This document shows positions 27,245 to 36,123 of a stretch of 64,000 nucleotides of DNA, one piece after another. How positions within the stretch are numbered: position 1 is the first letter of the stretch; each line of letters starts with the position of its first letter. A program made the translations under genes and the position numbers. Source of the stretch: Paenibacillus oenotherae (GTDB lineage: Bacteria > Bacillota > Bacilli > Paenibacillales > Paenibacillaceae); NCBI RefSeq assembly GCF_019443105.1, contig NZ_JAHZIJ010000008.1, positions 124,001-188,000 on the forward strand, in the 5' to 3' direction. Below the pieces are notes generated by a model. The model made no database searches, was not told the DNA's origin, and saw nothing but the letters and a program-made list of their open reading frames with translations.

Positions 27245-28458
27245 TCAGAAATCTGGTTCGCAATGTGCTTGTACTTGGCCTGCTCAGCTTGACTGCAACG
27301 GGCTGCTGGGATATGCGTTCGGCCAACGAGTACGTCATCGTCAGCGGCATGTCCGTGACTACAGGCGAGGGAGCAAATTATCATGTCTATCTCCAGATGA
27401 TTAATGCGCTGGAGTTCGCCTCCTCCCGTGCCACAGGAAGTACTCCAACGTACTCCATCGATGCAGAAGGGAATACGATGGACGAAGTTTTCAGCCGAAT
27501 CGAGCAGAAGACAGCCCGCAAGCTGGAGCTAAGCCATATGATGCTGCTTATATTGGATGCCAAGCTGCTTGCAACGGATAAGGGCCTTCTTTTTTTCGAG
27601 TTTCTGGAATCAATGAAGGACATACGAAACGATATTCAACTGGTTGTATCTCACCGGGTAGCCGCAGCGGAATTTACAAAGCTCTACTTCCCGGAGAACA
27701 GGGTATCAACTGTGAAAATCCGCATGGGTCTTGATTCTGTTGAGTCGAATTGGGGAGGCTCGCCGAACACGAATTTGAAGCAATTCATTGCAGCCATTAC
27801 GTCGGAAGGCCGGCAGCCGGTGATGTCGTCTGTTACGATTGAGCTTCCATCGAAGCAGCAGCAATCAGTAGACGCCGGGAAGAGCACAGAATCGCCCACC
27901 GAATTGGTGATCGACGGGACAGCTGTTATGCGCAGAACGAAGCTGGTCGGATTTTTGAATACAGAAGAAACACGGGATTTACTATGGACACAAGATCGGA
28001 TCAAGGACACGTCATTAACGGTACAATGTGGAAAAGACCAGTACGCACAGGTCCGGATCGGGAGATCCAACACGCGCCTCAACGTAGATTATATCGACAA
28101 TCATCCTAACATCAAGATCAGAATCAATATCGAAGGAGCCATCAGCGAGAACCAATGCGAATCAATCATGCTGAGCAAGACTTCGGGATTTGAACAAATA
28201 CAGAAGCTGACGGAGAAGGCGATTCAGAGCCATGTCGAAGCGACGGTAGCCAAGGTACAGAAGAAATACGGCGTCGATATATTCGGGTTCGGCGAGAAGC
28301 TGATGGCCAGCCACTACCAAACATTCAAGAAAGTGAAGTCGCATTGGGATGATGAGTTTGTCAAGGCGAAGGTGACTGTGGATGTAAAGGCTGCTATCAT
28401 GCGTGACGGTATGATATCTGAAAATTTATTTCGAGATATTCCTGGTCAATCGGAATAA
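27241..28458 (+). CDS. GerAC-type spore germination lipoprotein
   Basis: The 405-residue lipoprotein has a signal peptide ending in the lipobox TGC followed by WD (ATGCWDMRSANEY), the hallmark start of GerAC proteins. It has three domains, with the typical GTAVMRRTKLVGFL segment (DGTAVMRRTKLVGFLNTEE) near residue 225. It completes the B-A-C receptor and overlaps gerAA by four bases (ATGA). No clear terminator was found before the convergent iron transporter. Confidence 0.93.
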   Translation: MIRNLVRNVLVLGLLSLTATGCWDMRSANEYVIVSGMSVTTGEGANYHVYLQMINALEFASSRATGSTPTYSIDAEGNTMDEVFSRIEQKTARKLELSHMMLLILDAKLLATDKGLLFFEFLESMKDIRNDIQLVVSHRVAAAEFTKLYFPENRVSTVKIRMGLDSVESNWGGSPNTNLKQFIAAITSEGRQPVMSSVTIELPSKQQQSVDAGKSTESPTELVIDGTAVMRRTKLVGFLNTEETRDLLWTQDRIKDTSLTVQCGKDQYAQVRIGRSNTRLNVDYIDNHPNIKIRINIEGAISENQCESIMLSKTSGFEQIQKLTEKAIQSHVEATVAKVQKKYGVDIFGFGEKLMASHYQTFKKVKSHWDDEFVKAKVTVDVKAAIMRDGMISENLFRDIPGQSE

Positions 28459-28528
28459 GTGTTAGAGGAAATGGGGCTGGCGTATTGAGTACCCCGCACG
28501 TCATTGCACGCGCAGGGCACGTCCTTAT

Positions 28529-29344
28529 CTAGGAAGCAGATTCATCCTTCACATGATATCGTCCTCTTGGCACTACCAACGGAGATCCCGAAACGGGGTC
28601 TTCGATTACTGTGCAATCCAGCCCGAAAATGTCTTTAACCATTGTGCTTGTAATAACCTCTGCCGGATCACCCTCAGCGACAAGCTTTCCTTCATGTAAC
28701 GCAACAATATGGTCTGCATAACGCGCGGACAAGTTGATATCATGCAGCACCATTACAATCGTAGTGCCATGTTTGCGGTTCAGGTCGGTAAGCAGGTCAA
28801 GAATCTCGACTTGATAGGTGATATCCAGGAAGGTTGTCGGTTCATCGAGAAATAAGATATCGGTTTGCTGTGCCAGCGCCATTGCAATCCAGACGCGCTG
28901 CCGTTGACCGCCTGAGAGCTCATCAATATTATGATTGGCAAACTCGGTGATGTCCATAATTCTCATCGCTTCGGCAACGGCCTCATAATCCTTTTTGGTC
29001 CATCCGCTGAACAATGACTGGTGTGGAAACCTTCCTCGCCCAACCAAATCCGCTACAGAAATGCCTTCCGGAACGATAGGGGATTGCGGCAGCAGCCCGA
29101 CCACTCGAGCCAATTGTTTCGGTGGGATCTTGCCGAGCGGCCTGCCGTCCAGCGTGATTGTCCCCGATGCAGGCTTGATAAGCCTGGCCAGTGTCTTAAG
29201 AAGCGTAGACTTCCCGCAGCCATTAGATCCAATAATAACGCTTATTTTATTGCTAGGTATAACAAGGCCTACACCGTGGATAACCGTTTTATTCTCATAG
29301 CCCGCTACGATTTGATCGGCTTGAAAAATATGCGTCGGTTTCAT
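28529..29344 (-). CDS. Ferric siderophore/citrate ABC transporter ATPase
   Basis: The 271-residue FecE/FhuC-type ATPase has Walker A GSNGCGKS (about 39-46), a Q-loop LLPQSPIVPEG, signature LSGGQRQRVWIAMAL, Walker B DILFLDEP and the switch MVLHDINLSARY. It powers the two permeases encoded just upstream on the same strand; its start overlaps the preceding stop by one base. It is the last gene of the Fur-controlled operon. Confidence 0.93.
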   Translation of the reverse strand: MKPTHIFQADQIVAGYENKTVIHGVGLVIPSNKISVIIGSNGCGKSTLLKTLARLIKPASGTITLDGRPLGKIPPKQLARVVGLLPQSPIVPEGISVADLVGRGRFPHQSLFSGWTKKDYEAVAEAMRIMDITEFANHNIDELSGGQRQRVWIAMALAQQTDILFLDEPTTFLDITYQVEILDLLTDLNRKHGTTIVMVLHDINLSARYADHIVALHEGKLVAEGDPAEVITSTMVKDIFGLDCTVIEDPVSGSPLVVPRGRYHVKDESAS

Positions 29345-30375
29345 TATAATTCTCCCTTTCGATTCATTCGGATTAGCAAGAAGATCAGATAAGGCGCTCC
29401 GAGCAATCCGGTAATGATGCCTACGGGGTATCTGTACTCAAAGGCAAATTGTCCGATTAGATCTGAAGCCAGGACGAGATTGACGCCAACCAGTGCTGCT
29501 GGAATTACGTTCGAGAAGCCAATTCCGACCAGTCTTTTCGCGATTGGCCCCGCAAGGAAGGAGACAAAGGCTATTGGCCCTGTGGTAGCAGTAGCAATAG
29601 CAATCATGAAGACAGAGCTCACAATGAGCGCAATTCTTGTCCTGTCCGTGTTCACGCCGAGAGAAGAAGCCGATTGTTCTCCAAGCTCCAATATACTGAG
29701 ATGTTTGCCCAGTACAATAACGACAGGCGCAAAGATGATCACGGTTATAACAAGAGGCGGGAGCTCGTGCATCTGGGAGCCGTTGAGGCTGCCTGTGAGC
29801 CATCTGAGCGCTGCGGGAATATCTTGTTCCGCGCTAACGAGCAGAAGGTAGGAAATTGCAGCATCAAGCATGGCTTGGATGCCAATCCCGACAAGGATTA
29901 ATCGCCCGATCGAGAATGACCGTCCTCTGGATAATACATAAATCAATATGACGGTAGCAAGACCCGCAATTACAGAAGCAGCGGAAACAACAGCTCCGCT
30001 TGTCTGAAGTACGGTGATGCAAAAAACAGCAGCCGCGCTCGAGCCGGAAGTAATGCCGATGACATTCGGATTCGCAAGGGGATTGCGCAGCATCGTCTGG
30101 AAGGTGTGTCCGGCAATACCGAAAGCAAATCCGGCCAACAGACCTGCCAGCATTCTCGGCAAACGTATAGTATTCACCGCAAAAGACACGCCTTTGAGCT
30201 GTTCCCCCGACAGCGCTCGAATGACATCCTGGACGGGATAGATGGTACTCCCAAGTAAAAGCATGGCACAGCAAAGCAAGCATGCAAGTGCCGCAAGAAG
30301 GCTGGTAACGAGTATCCATCGGCGGCGTCTTTGACGTCTGCCCGACATAATAAATGCAAGTGATTGCTCTCTCAT
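29344..30375 (-). CDS. FecCD-family iron-siderophore permease (second)
   Basis: The 343-residue protein has about ten helices. Motifs of the family are LAGLLAGFAFGIAGHTFQTM, RNPLANPNVIGITSGSSAAA and the C-terminal GPIAFVSFLAGPIAKRL loop that contacts the ATPase. It pairs with the permease at 30372 to form the channel. Its start overlaps that gene's stop (ATGA). Confidence 0.92.
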   Translation of the reverse strand: MREQSLAFIMSGRRQRRRRWILVTSLLAALACLLCCAMLLLGSTIYPVQDVIRALSGEQLKGVSFAVNTIRLPRMLAGLLAGFAFGIAGHTFQTMLRNPLANPNVIGITSGSSAAAVFCITVLQTSGAVVSAASVIAGLATVILIYVLSRGRSFSIGRLILVGIGIQAMLDAAISYLLLVSAEQDIPAALRWLTGSLNGSQMHELPPLVITVIIFAPVVIVLGKHLSILELGEQSASSLGVNTDRTRIALIVSSVFMIAIATATTGPIAFVSFLAGPIAKRLVGIGFSNVIPAALVGVNLVLASDLIGQFAFEYRYPVGIITGLLGAPYLIFLLIRMNRKGEL

Positions 30376-31412
30376 AATGAACGCACTTTCGAGCGCATCG
30401 CTACAATGATTAGTATTGGGGCCCCTATAAATGCTGTAACGACACCGACTTCAAGCTCTCCAGGGCTGCCGATGAGCCTGCCGCCTACATCTGACAGGGT
30501 CAAAATAATAGCTCCGGCAATCGCTGACATCGGTATAATTAAGCGCAGGTCGGGGCCAAGAATAAGGCGAATGATGTGGGTGGACAACAGTCCAATAAAA
30601 CCAATCGGCCCTGCCAGCGCAGTAGTCGCGCCGCACAGCAGCACACCTGCAATAGCCGCAATGAGCCTCAGTGTTCCTGTACGAACGCCCAGTCCAGTCG
30701 CAACATCGTCTCCCAGCGCCAATGCATTTAATGCCGGAGCGGCAATAAAGCCGATCAGTATTCCGACGAGCAGAAACGGGATGAAAGTGCCAATAGCGCT
30801 CCAGGTTCCCGAGCCGACGCTTCCCACCTGCCAGAACCTGAATTGATCCATGACACTAGAGCGTGGAATCATAATGGCGGTGACCAGCGAAGTCAGAGCG
30901 GCGCTTGTGGCAGCTCCGGCCAATACAAGCTTAATGGGCGTGGCACCGCCACGCCCCATTGAGCCGATTCCGAATACGAACACTGCAGTAATCGCAGCCC
31001 CTGCTAAAGCTAGCCATATATATTGATTGGCGGTGCTAATGTTCAAGAACGCAATGCCGCATACCACGAACAAGGATGCACCTGTGTTCACTCCCAGTAT
31101 ACTCGGGTCGGCAATCGGGTTGCGAGTGACCGCTTGCATAAGCGATCCGGAAACTCCGAGAGCTGCACCGCAGAATAAACTGAAGATGGTTCGGGAAATT
31201 CTCTTGCGAACTATGTTTGCCCCATAGGAGTCTGCGTCCTGATGAAATAATCCGTCGATCAGTTCATGGAATCGCACTGGTCGAGAGCCTAAGACCAGTG
31301 AAGCGAATACGGTTAAGACTAGCAAGATCATACAAATGACCAGAACCAAGGTGAAATGCCTCGGAATATGTGAGCTTAGCCGGTTGTTGTTCGGAATCGA
31401 TGTGCTATTCAT
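30372..31412 (-). CDS. FecCD-family iron-siderophore permease (first)
   Basis: The 346-residue protein has about ten helices with AALGVSGSLMQAVTRNPIAD, PSILGVNTGAS and the coupling loop GPIGFIGLLSTHIIRLILG. It overlaps the end of the binding-protein gene by eight bases. The four genes therefore form one tightly packed operon: binding protein, permease, permease, ATPase. Confidence 0.92.
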   Translation of the reverse strand: MNSTSIPNNNRLSSHIPRHFTLVLVICMILLVLTVFASLVLGSRPVRFHELIDGLFHQDADSYGANIVRKRISRTIFSLFCGAALGVSGSLMQAVTRNPIADPSILGVNTGASLFVVCGIAFLNISTANQYIWLALAGAAITAVFVFGIGSMGRGGATPIKLVLAGAATSAALTSLVTAIMIPRSSVMDQFRFWQVGSVGSGTWSAIGTFIPFLLVGILIGFIAAPALNALALGDDVATGLGVRTGTLRLIAAIAGVLLCGATTALAGPIGFIGLLSTHIIRLILGPDLRLIIPMSAIAGAIILTLSDVGGRLIGSPGELEVGVVTAFIGAPILIIVAMRSKVRSL

Positions 31413-32484
31413 TGATCTTGTCGATAGCCCCTGCGATTAAGCCCAAATATTCTTCAAGAGTATAGGATATCGAAAGCGGATTGGGATTCCCGGAAGCTGC
31501 CAGAGGCGTGCCGTCGCCAATGAACACAACAGAACCTCTCTTGATCGCCGAGATTTTGCCAAGCAGGGGATCGGCTTTAACGGCTTCATATAATTTTTCA
31601 TCGCCATACCCGATTATGATATCCGCATCATTCAGCGCTTCCGCATTCTCGGCGCTTAAATTAAATGAGAAGTTGGTTGGATCTGCAATCTGACTCGTAA
31701 TGCTCTCCGGATACGTCAAGCCAAGCTCGATCAGAAACGCGCCACGAGGATCTACAGGCGTATAAATGTGGAAAGTGGACGTATCTGTAGCCGAGAAGTT
31801 GGCCCAGACAACTTTTTTGCCTTGCAGCTGGGGATATGCGCTTGCCTTGTCCTTAATGAGTTTCTCGGTGTCCTTAATGAGTTGTTCGCCTTCTGCCTTC
31901 ATGCCCATGCCTGTTGCATTAAGCATAATTTGCTCCCGCCATGTGGTGACCCAAGGTTTGGACTCGTAAGGCACAACCGGAGCGATTTGGCTAAGAACAT
32001 CGTAGTCTTCTTTGGTAATGCCTGAGTAACCCGCCAGAATGACATCGGGGTTTGAATCCGATATCGCTTCAAAATCAAGGCCGTCCGTATCCTGATAGAT
32101 ATTAGGCTCATTTACGTTAAGCTCCTTGAGCTTTTTGGCTGTCCAAGGGAGCAGTCCGCTGTCATCCTGAACGCCGTAGTTCGCTGCCGAGAAGCCGACG
32201 GGTACAACACCGAGTGCGAGAGCGACATCATGATTAGCCCATTGTATAGTAGCGACACGTTCAGGCTTGCTTTCAATAACCGTTTCGCCGAAAGCATGCT
32301 TGATTACGATTGGATATTGAGTATTTTTGTCCTGGGCAGCGGGAGCTTCTGTTTGAGGAGTTTCGGTACTTGCCGAATTACCCGCAGTCGAATTGGATGG
32401 CTGATTAGAACAACCTGCTAGCGCTATTGCAAGCAGCGCGGAAATGAACAATGTGGCCAGTGAGAACTTTCTTGTTGTGTGCAT
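31405..32484 (-). CDS. Iron-siderophore-binding lipoprotein
   Basis: The protein has about 359 residues from the ATG at 32484, which has GGAAGGGT upstream; the in-frame ATG at 32505 would include that site. The lipobox is LAGC, followed by an Asn/Ser-rich linker. The mature domain has the TroA/FhuD-like pattern: KPERVATIQWANHDVALALG, an EPNIYQDTDGLDFEAI segment and the ending SISYTLEEYLGLI. It delivers ferric siderophore or ferric citrate to the FecCD permeases. No siderophore synthesis genes are adjacent, so the ligand may be exogenous. Confidence 0.9.
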   Translation of the reverse strand: MHTTRKFSLATLFISALLAIALAGCSNQPSNSTAGNSASTETPQTEAPAAQDKNTQYPIVIKHAFGETVIESKPERVATIQWANHDVALALGVVPVGFSAANYGVQDDSGLLPWTAKKLKELNVNEPNIYQDTDGLDFEAISDSNPDVILAGYSGITKEDYDVLSQIAPVVPYESKPWVTTWREQIMLNATGMGMKAEGEQLIKDTEKLIKDKASAYPQLQGKKVVWANFSATDTSTFHIYTPVDPRGAFLIELGLTYPESITSQIADPTNFSFNLSAENAEALNDADIIIGYGDEKLYEAVKADPLLGKISAIKRGSVVFIGDGTPLAASGNPNPLSISYTLEEYLGLIAGAIDKINE

Positions 32485-32526
32485 GTGTGGACCCTTCCTT
32501 GTCATGAAATGTATTTTCGCAAACTA

Positions 32527-32541
32527 TGATAATGATTATCA
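32527..32541. promoter_or_regulatory. Fur box
   Basis: TGATAATGATTATCA is an exact 7-1-7 Fur box of the Bacillus type. It lies just downstream of the -10 element of the minus-strand promoter at 32554-32582, so Fur-Fe(II) would block initiation. Confidence 0.9.
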
Positions 32542-32553
32542 TTGTCGCTAAAA

Positions 32554-32582
32554 AATATATATCCTCTCAGATCGATTGTCAA
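32554..32582 (-). promoter_or_regulatory. SigA promoter of the iron transporter operon
   Basis: On the minus strand TTGACA (32582-32577), a 17-base spacer and TATATT (32559-32554) form a near-consensus promoter. The Fur box follows directly. Confidence 0.8.
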
Positions 32583-32638
32583 TGAAAAAATATGTAAGTG
32601 ATCGTTGCGTCGATTGTCGGAATTTGGAATGCCACGCC

Positions 32639-32667
32639 TTGCACCCCATGATTTCGTATACTATATT
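32639..32667 (+). promoter_or_regulatory. SigA promoter of the sensor kinase gene
   Basis: TTGCAC (32639-32644), 17 bases, TATATT (32662-32667), about 60 bases before the kinase ATG at 32728. It diverges from the iron operon promoter and has no Fur box of its own within reach of the start. Confidence 0.6.
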
Positions 32668-32727
32668 GAGAGAAGTAATAATAGCGCTAGTCATCATTAA
32701 TACGCCAAAATTAAAGGGATATGCAGC

Positions 32728-34458
32728 ATGAATTCCACTGTAGAGCTTGTCTTGATGATTGCTTCAGTCATCATGACGGGTATTATTTTATTCACTATAT
32801 ATGGGTTTAGAAGGGAACGTGGGGTAGGTTATCTTATCGGCTTGATCGTGTGCCGGATGATATACTCCAGCAGTATCATTCTGGAGAAAAGCAGCTATCT
32901 ATTCATAGAAAAGCTGGTCTTTCGCCATATGCAGAGTACGGCGCTCAATTTAATGGTGCCTTTCTGTCTCTTGTTCGTGTATCAGCTGATCGGTCGAGAC
33001 AAGCTGTCAAAGCCGCCTTGGAGGATCATGCTGTTCACGGTATTTGTGCTGTGGTCGCTGCTGTCGTGGCTGGATCCGTGGCTTCATATGATCTATCGCA
33101 TGATTGAGCTTGATAATGGACATTTAATGACGACGAGGACCGTCTATTCAGCCGCTTTCTCGATTGCTTGTTACTCTATTATCGCCGGATGTCTTTATTT
33201 CCTATTTCAGTATATAAGGAATATCCGCAACGATTTTCGCAAGCCGGGGATGTGGATTCTTTTTCTGAGCTCATTTCCGCTTGTTCTTGAGATTGTCAAA
33301 CTTATGAATCCGGAATGGTCGTCCTGGCTGCTTCCGTTGTCCGTTTATTGTGGATTTACAGGTACATTGATGCTGGTTATTACACTGCGGATTAAATTCT
33401 TCTCAACCGTTCCGATTGCCAGAAATATTGTGCTGGATACGCTTCAGGAAAGTATTGTGATCGCGAATGCCTCAGGCAAGGTCATCGACAGCAATAAACA
33501 GGCCTCCACATGGTTTGCGGAGATGGGTTATGCGGCTGTTAATGGCCGGAATATGGCCGAGCTATTGGAGCCGTGGCCGGAATGGCATCAGCTGTGCAAG
33601 TCCATGCAGCAGGGACGTGTAGAGATTGATGCCTGGTTGGATGGAGAAAGAAAAATGTACGCTGTGAACGTATATCCGTTGCGAGTACTGCGCAACAAGG
33701 GACAGGGCAGCATTTCGCTGATCGTTGATATGACGGAGAAAGAGCGTCATCTGGAGCAGATTGCGCAGCTCAACCAGATGAAGGATCAGCTGTTCACGAT
33801 CGTGTCGCATGATATTCGCAGTCCGCTGGCACTGCAGTATCAGCTCATAGAGTTGCTGGAAGAAGACAGGGAGCGTTTCGATCCAGATCATCGGGAAATC
33901 ATTATGACGCTAGGCGATCAGATTCGCAATACACTTGGAATGGCGAATAACTTGTTGGAGTGGTTTCGCAGCCAGCGGGAAGACATGGCACTTCGTCCAC
34001 AGATATTGGAGTTGTCTGAGGTTGTAGAGGATTGCTGTCAGATGTTGTATATAAAAAGCGAGGCTAAGCATATAGAGGTGAGTCATACGATTGACCCAAA
34101 CATTGGGGTGTATGCTGACCGGGAAGCGCTTGGACTCATTATCCGTAATTTGTTATCCAACGCCATCAAGTTTACCGGATTGAATGGTCTAGTCCAGATC
34201 GATGCCCGGCTATCGGGGGACATGGTGACCGTCTCGGTACGCGATAACGGGGTGGGGATGGAAGAGGAGCGGGTTCGGCGGCTGTTTGCTGAGAAGGAGC
34301 TCTACTCATCGTCCGGCACCTTGGGGGAGAAGGGAGCGGGACTTGGACTGCTTGTAAGCCGGCAGTTCGTGGAGCTAGGCGGCGGGAGCTTATGGGCGGA
34401 GAGCAAAGCAGGACAAGGAAGCGTATTTCACTTCACTGTGAGAGGCGGCGGAGAGTGA
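32728..34458 (+). CDS. 7TM sensor histidine kinase
   Basis: The 576-residue protein has an N-terminal seven-helix membrane region (about residues 5-225) like the histidine kinase 7TM sensor domain, and a PAS-like domain (about 235-340, IVIANASGKVIDSNKQASTW). The HisKA domain has His361 in FTIVSHDIRSPLALQ. The HATPase domain has the N box IIRNLLSNAIKFT, a VRDNGVGM G1 box and EKGAGLGLLVSRQFV. Its stop overlaps the response regulator start (TGATG), so the two form a coupled pair. The signal is unknown. Confidence 0.9.
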   Translation: MNSTVELVLMIASVIMTGIILFTIYGFRRERGVGYLIGLIVCRMIYSSSIILEKSSYLFIEKLVFRHMQSTALNLMVPFCLLFVYQLIGRDKLSKPPWRIMLFTVFVLWSLLSWLDPWLHMIYRMIELDNGHLMTTRTVYSAAFSIACYSIIAGCLYFLFQYIRNIRNDFRKPGMWILFLSSFPLVLEIVKLMNPEWSSWLLPLSVYCGFTGTLMLVITLRIKFFSTVPIARNIVLDTLQESIVIANASGKVIDSNKQASTWFAEMGYAAVNGRNMAELLEPWPEWHQLCKSMQQGRVEIDAWLDGERKMYAVNVYPLRVLRNKGQGSISLIVDMTEKERHLEQIAQLNQMKDQLFTIVSHDIRSPLALQYQLIELLEEDRERFDPDHREIIMTLGDQIRNTLGMANNLLEWFRSQREDMALRPQILELSEVVEDCCQMLYIKSEAKHIEVSHTIDPNIGVYADREALGLIIRNLLSNAIKFTGLNGLVQIDARLSGDMVTVSVRDNGVGMEEERVRRLFAEKELYSSSGTLGEKGAGLGLLVSRQFVELGGGSLWAESKAGQGSVFHFTVRGGGE

Positions 34459-35585
34459 TGAGAGTCATCATCGTAGACGATGAGCCTGCCATGCTGCTTG
34501 CTATGAAGCGGCTACTGACGAATATGGAAGATGTGGAGCTTGCCGGAAGCTTCCGGAATGCGGCAGAGGCGCTGGACTTTGTTCGGGGTAGGGGCGACGT
34601 GGATCTCGCATTTCTGGATATTCAGATTGCTGCGGATGATGGTTTAGAGCTGGCCCGCAGCTTGCGCTTGATTCGTGCTGATCTTGACATCGTATTTACG
34701 ACCTCCCATGCGGATTATGCAATGGATGCTTATGATGTTTATCCATTGGACTATATGGTGAAGCCGATTTCCAGACAGCGCCTGGCTCAGACGGTCGCTA
34801 GAGCGGTTGGCAGGCGCAGCGTTGCTTCTTCTGGTGCCGGGGGCCCTGGAGGCCTCACGCCTCAGCGGCTGACGGTTCGGGGACTCGGATGCCTGGAGGC
34901 CAGCAGCAAGGAAGCGGGCGCAGTGAAATGGATCTCCAAGAAAAGCATGGAGCTATTCGCTTATTTGCTCGTTCATCGCGGACGAAGTGTAACCAAAGTC
35001 CGAATCCTGGCGGATATTTTCCCGGAGATGCCGCTTAAGAATGCGGAGACGTATCTCAATACGGCGGTCTATCAGCTTAGAAAAGCGCTGTCGCTGCATG
35101 GGGCCAAAGAGATGGTCCTATCTTCGCAGGAGCAGTATCGGCTAGACCTGGATCAAGCAGATGTCGATTTCATTCAATTTGAGCAGGGTGTGGAGCAATT
35201 ATCCGCAATCCATGCGGCCAATGAAGCAGCGGCAATAGAGCTGGAGAAACAATTTGCAGGCGAGCTATTGGAGGACAAATCTTATGTATGGGCAACGGCG
35301 GAACGTGAGCGGTTGGCGATTATGTATGATGCTTATGCGAAGCGTCTTGCAAGCTGGCTGCTGTCTGAGAAGCGTTATAGAGAAGCAGCACAAATTGCGA
35401 GAAGACTGGCAGCCCGCAATGAATTCGAGGAAGCGTCAGCGCTGCTGCTGCTGCAAATATTCGGAGCCATGGGAGATCGACAGTCTCTCCATAATTATTA
35501 TGCGTATTATACGCAACTGCTGCGTCAAGAGCTCGGCCTCCAGCCTTCGGAGAAATTACGCCAGCTCTATGAGCAATACCAGTGA
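34458..35585 (+). CDS. Response regulator with BTAD output domain
   Basis: The 375-residue protein has a receiver domain with DD at residues 7-8, phospho-acceptor Asp54 (LAFLDIQ) and Lys102 (YMVKPIS). A winged-helix segment follows (SMELFAYLLVHRGRSVTKVRILADIF). The C-terminal bacterial transcriptional activation domain (about 250-375) has the YAKRLASWLLSEKRYREAAQIARRL helices and closes LRQELGLQPSEKLRQLYEQY. Receiver plus BTAD proteins act as DNA-binding activators. An upstream in-frame start would lie within the kinase gene, so ATG 34458 is chosen. Confidence 0.9.
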   Translation: MRVIIVDDEPAMLLAMKRLLTNMEDVELAGSFRNAAEALDFVRGRGDVDLAFLDIQIAADDGLELARSLRLIRADLDIVFTTSHADYAMDAYDVYPLDYMVKPISRQRLAQTVARAVGRRSVASSGAGGPGGLTPQRLTVRGLGCLEASSKEAGAVKWISKKSMELFAYLLVHRGRSVTKVRILADIFPEMPLKNAETYLNTAVYQLRKALSLHGAKEMVLSSQEQYRLDLDQADVDFIQFEQGVEQLSAIHAANEAAAIELEKQFAGELLEDKSYVWATAERERLAIMYDAYAKRLASWLLSEKRYREAAQIARRLAARNEFEEASALLLLQIFGAMGDRQSLHNYYAYYTQLLRQELGLQPSEKLRQLYEQYQ

Positions 35586-35588
35586 TCG

Positions 35589-35616
35589 CCTCCTCGTAGA
35601 TCGAGGGGGTATTTTT
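35589..35616 (+). terminator. Terminator of the two-component operon
   Basis: CCTCCTCG (35589-35596) pairs with CGAGGGGG (35602-35609), with one G-T pair, followed by TATTTTT. It lies 4 bases after the response regulator stop and insulates the next module. Confidence 0.75.
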
Positions 35617-35660
35617 GTCGAGAATATTTTATCAGTTTTTGCTACATAATTAGTAGTAAA

Positions 35661-35673
35661 TTTACACTGTAAA
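35661..35673. promoter_or_regulatory. Operator-like palindrome before the XRE gene
   Basis: TTTACACTGTAAA is a perfect 6-1-6 inverted repeat located 8 bases upstream of the -35 hexamer, which itself reads TTTACA. It may be the autoregulatory site of the XRE protein. Confidence 0.5.
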
Positions 35674-35680
35674 AATTATT

Positions 35681-35709
35681 TTTACAACCCTCACTCAGTG
35701 GCTTATAAT
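35681..35709 (+). promoter_or_regulatory. Promoter of the XRE-ImmA/IrrE-PIN module
   Basis: TTTACA (35681-35686), a 17-base spacer and a perfect TATAAT (35704-35709), followed by AAAGGAGG and the ATG at 35740. The module therefore has its own strong promoter. Confidence 0.75.
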
Positions 35710-35739
35710 TAGATATGATGAAAAAAGGAGGTTTGAAAA

Positions 35740-36108
35740 ATGAACTACAACTATTTTGATTACCGCGAGTCAATTGCTGAAAATTTAATTTCTTTCTTGA
35801 GGCAGCGGGGCTTTTCCAAGTTGTCATTTTCCAAGCTAACGAATATTTCACGACCAACAATTGATCAAATTTTAAAAGGTGAGAGTCCAAGCCCGAAACA
35901 ATACAATTCACAGATTACAAAAATCAATGAGACATTCCAACTGCCAGACGATTACTTTATTGTTTTTCAGGAAGAACCAATGACAACTTCGCGTTATGCT
36001 TACGCTTATTCTGACCACGGTCGGGATGCTGACAAGAGTCCCAAAACAATGGAACTTCTCAATGCGCTGGATGATATTTTGGACGTTTATTCCATTTATT
36101 TGAAGTGA
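35740..36108 (+). CDS. XRE-type HTH protein, probable antitoxin/regulator of a three-gene module
   Basis: The 122-residue protein has a helix-turn-helix at about residues 15-50: LISFLRQRGFSKLSFSKLTN, then ISRPTIDQILKGESPSPKQY, the XRE pattern with a recognition helix ending in G. The C-terminal half is polar, with DHGRDADKSPKTMELLNALD, and may contact the partner. Base composition is more AT-rich than the two-component genes upstream. The next gene starts 15 bases later. It could repress the module through the palindrome at 35661, and by analogy with Xre/ImmA pairs may be cleaved by the downstream peptidase. Confidence 0.75.
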   Translation: MNYNYFDYRESIAENLISFLRQRGFSKLSFSKLTNISRPTIDQILKGESPSPKQYNSQITKINETFQLPDDYFIVFQEEPMTTSRYAYAYSDHGRDADKSPKTMELLNALDDILDVYSIYLK

Positions 36109-36123
36109 GGAGGGGCTTGTTTT

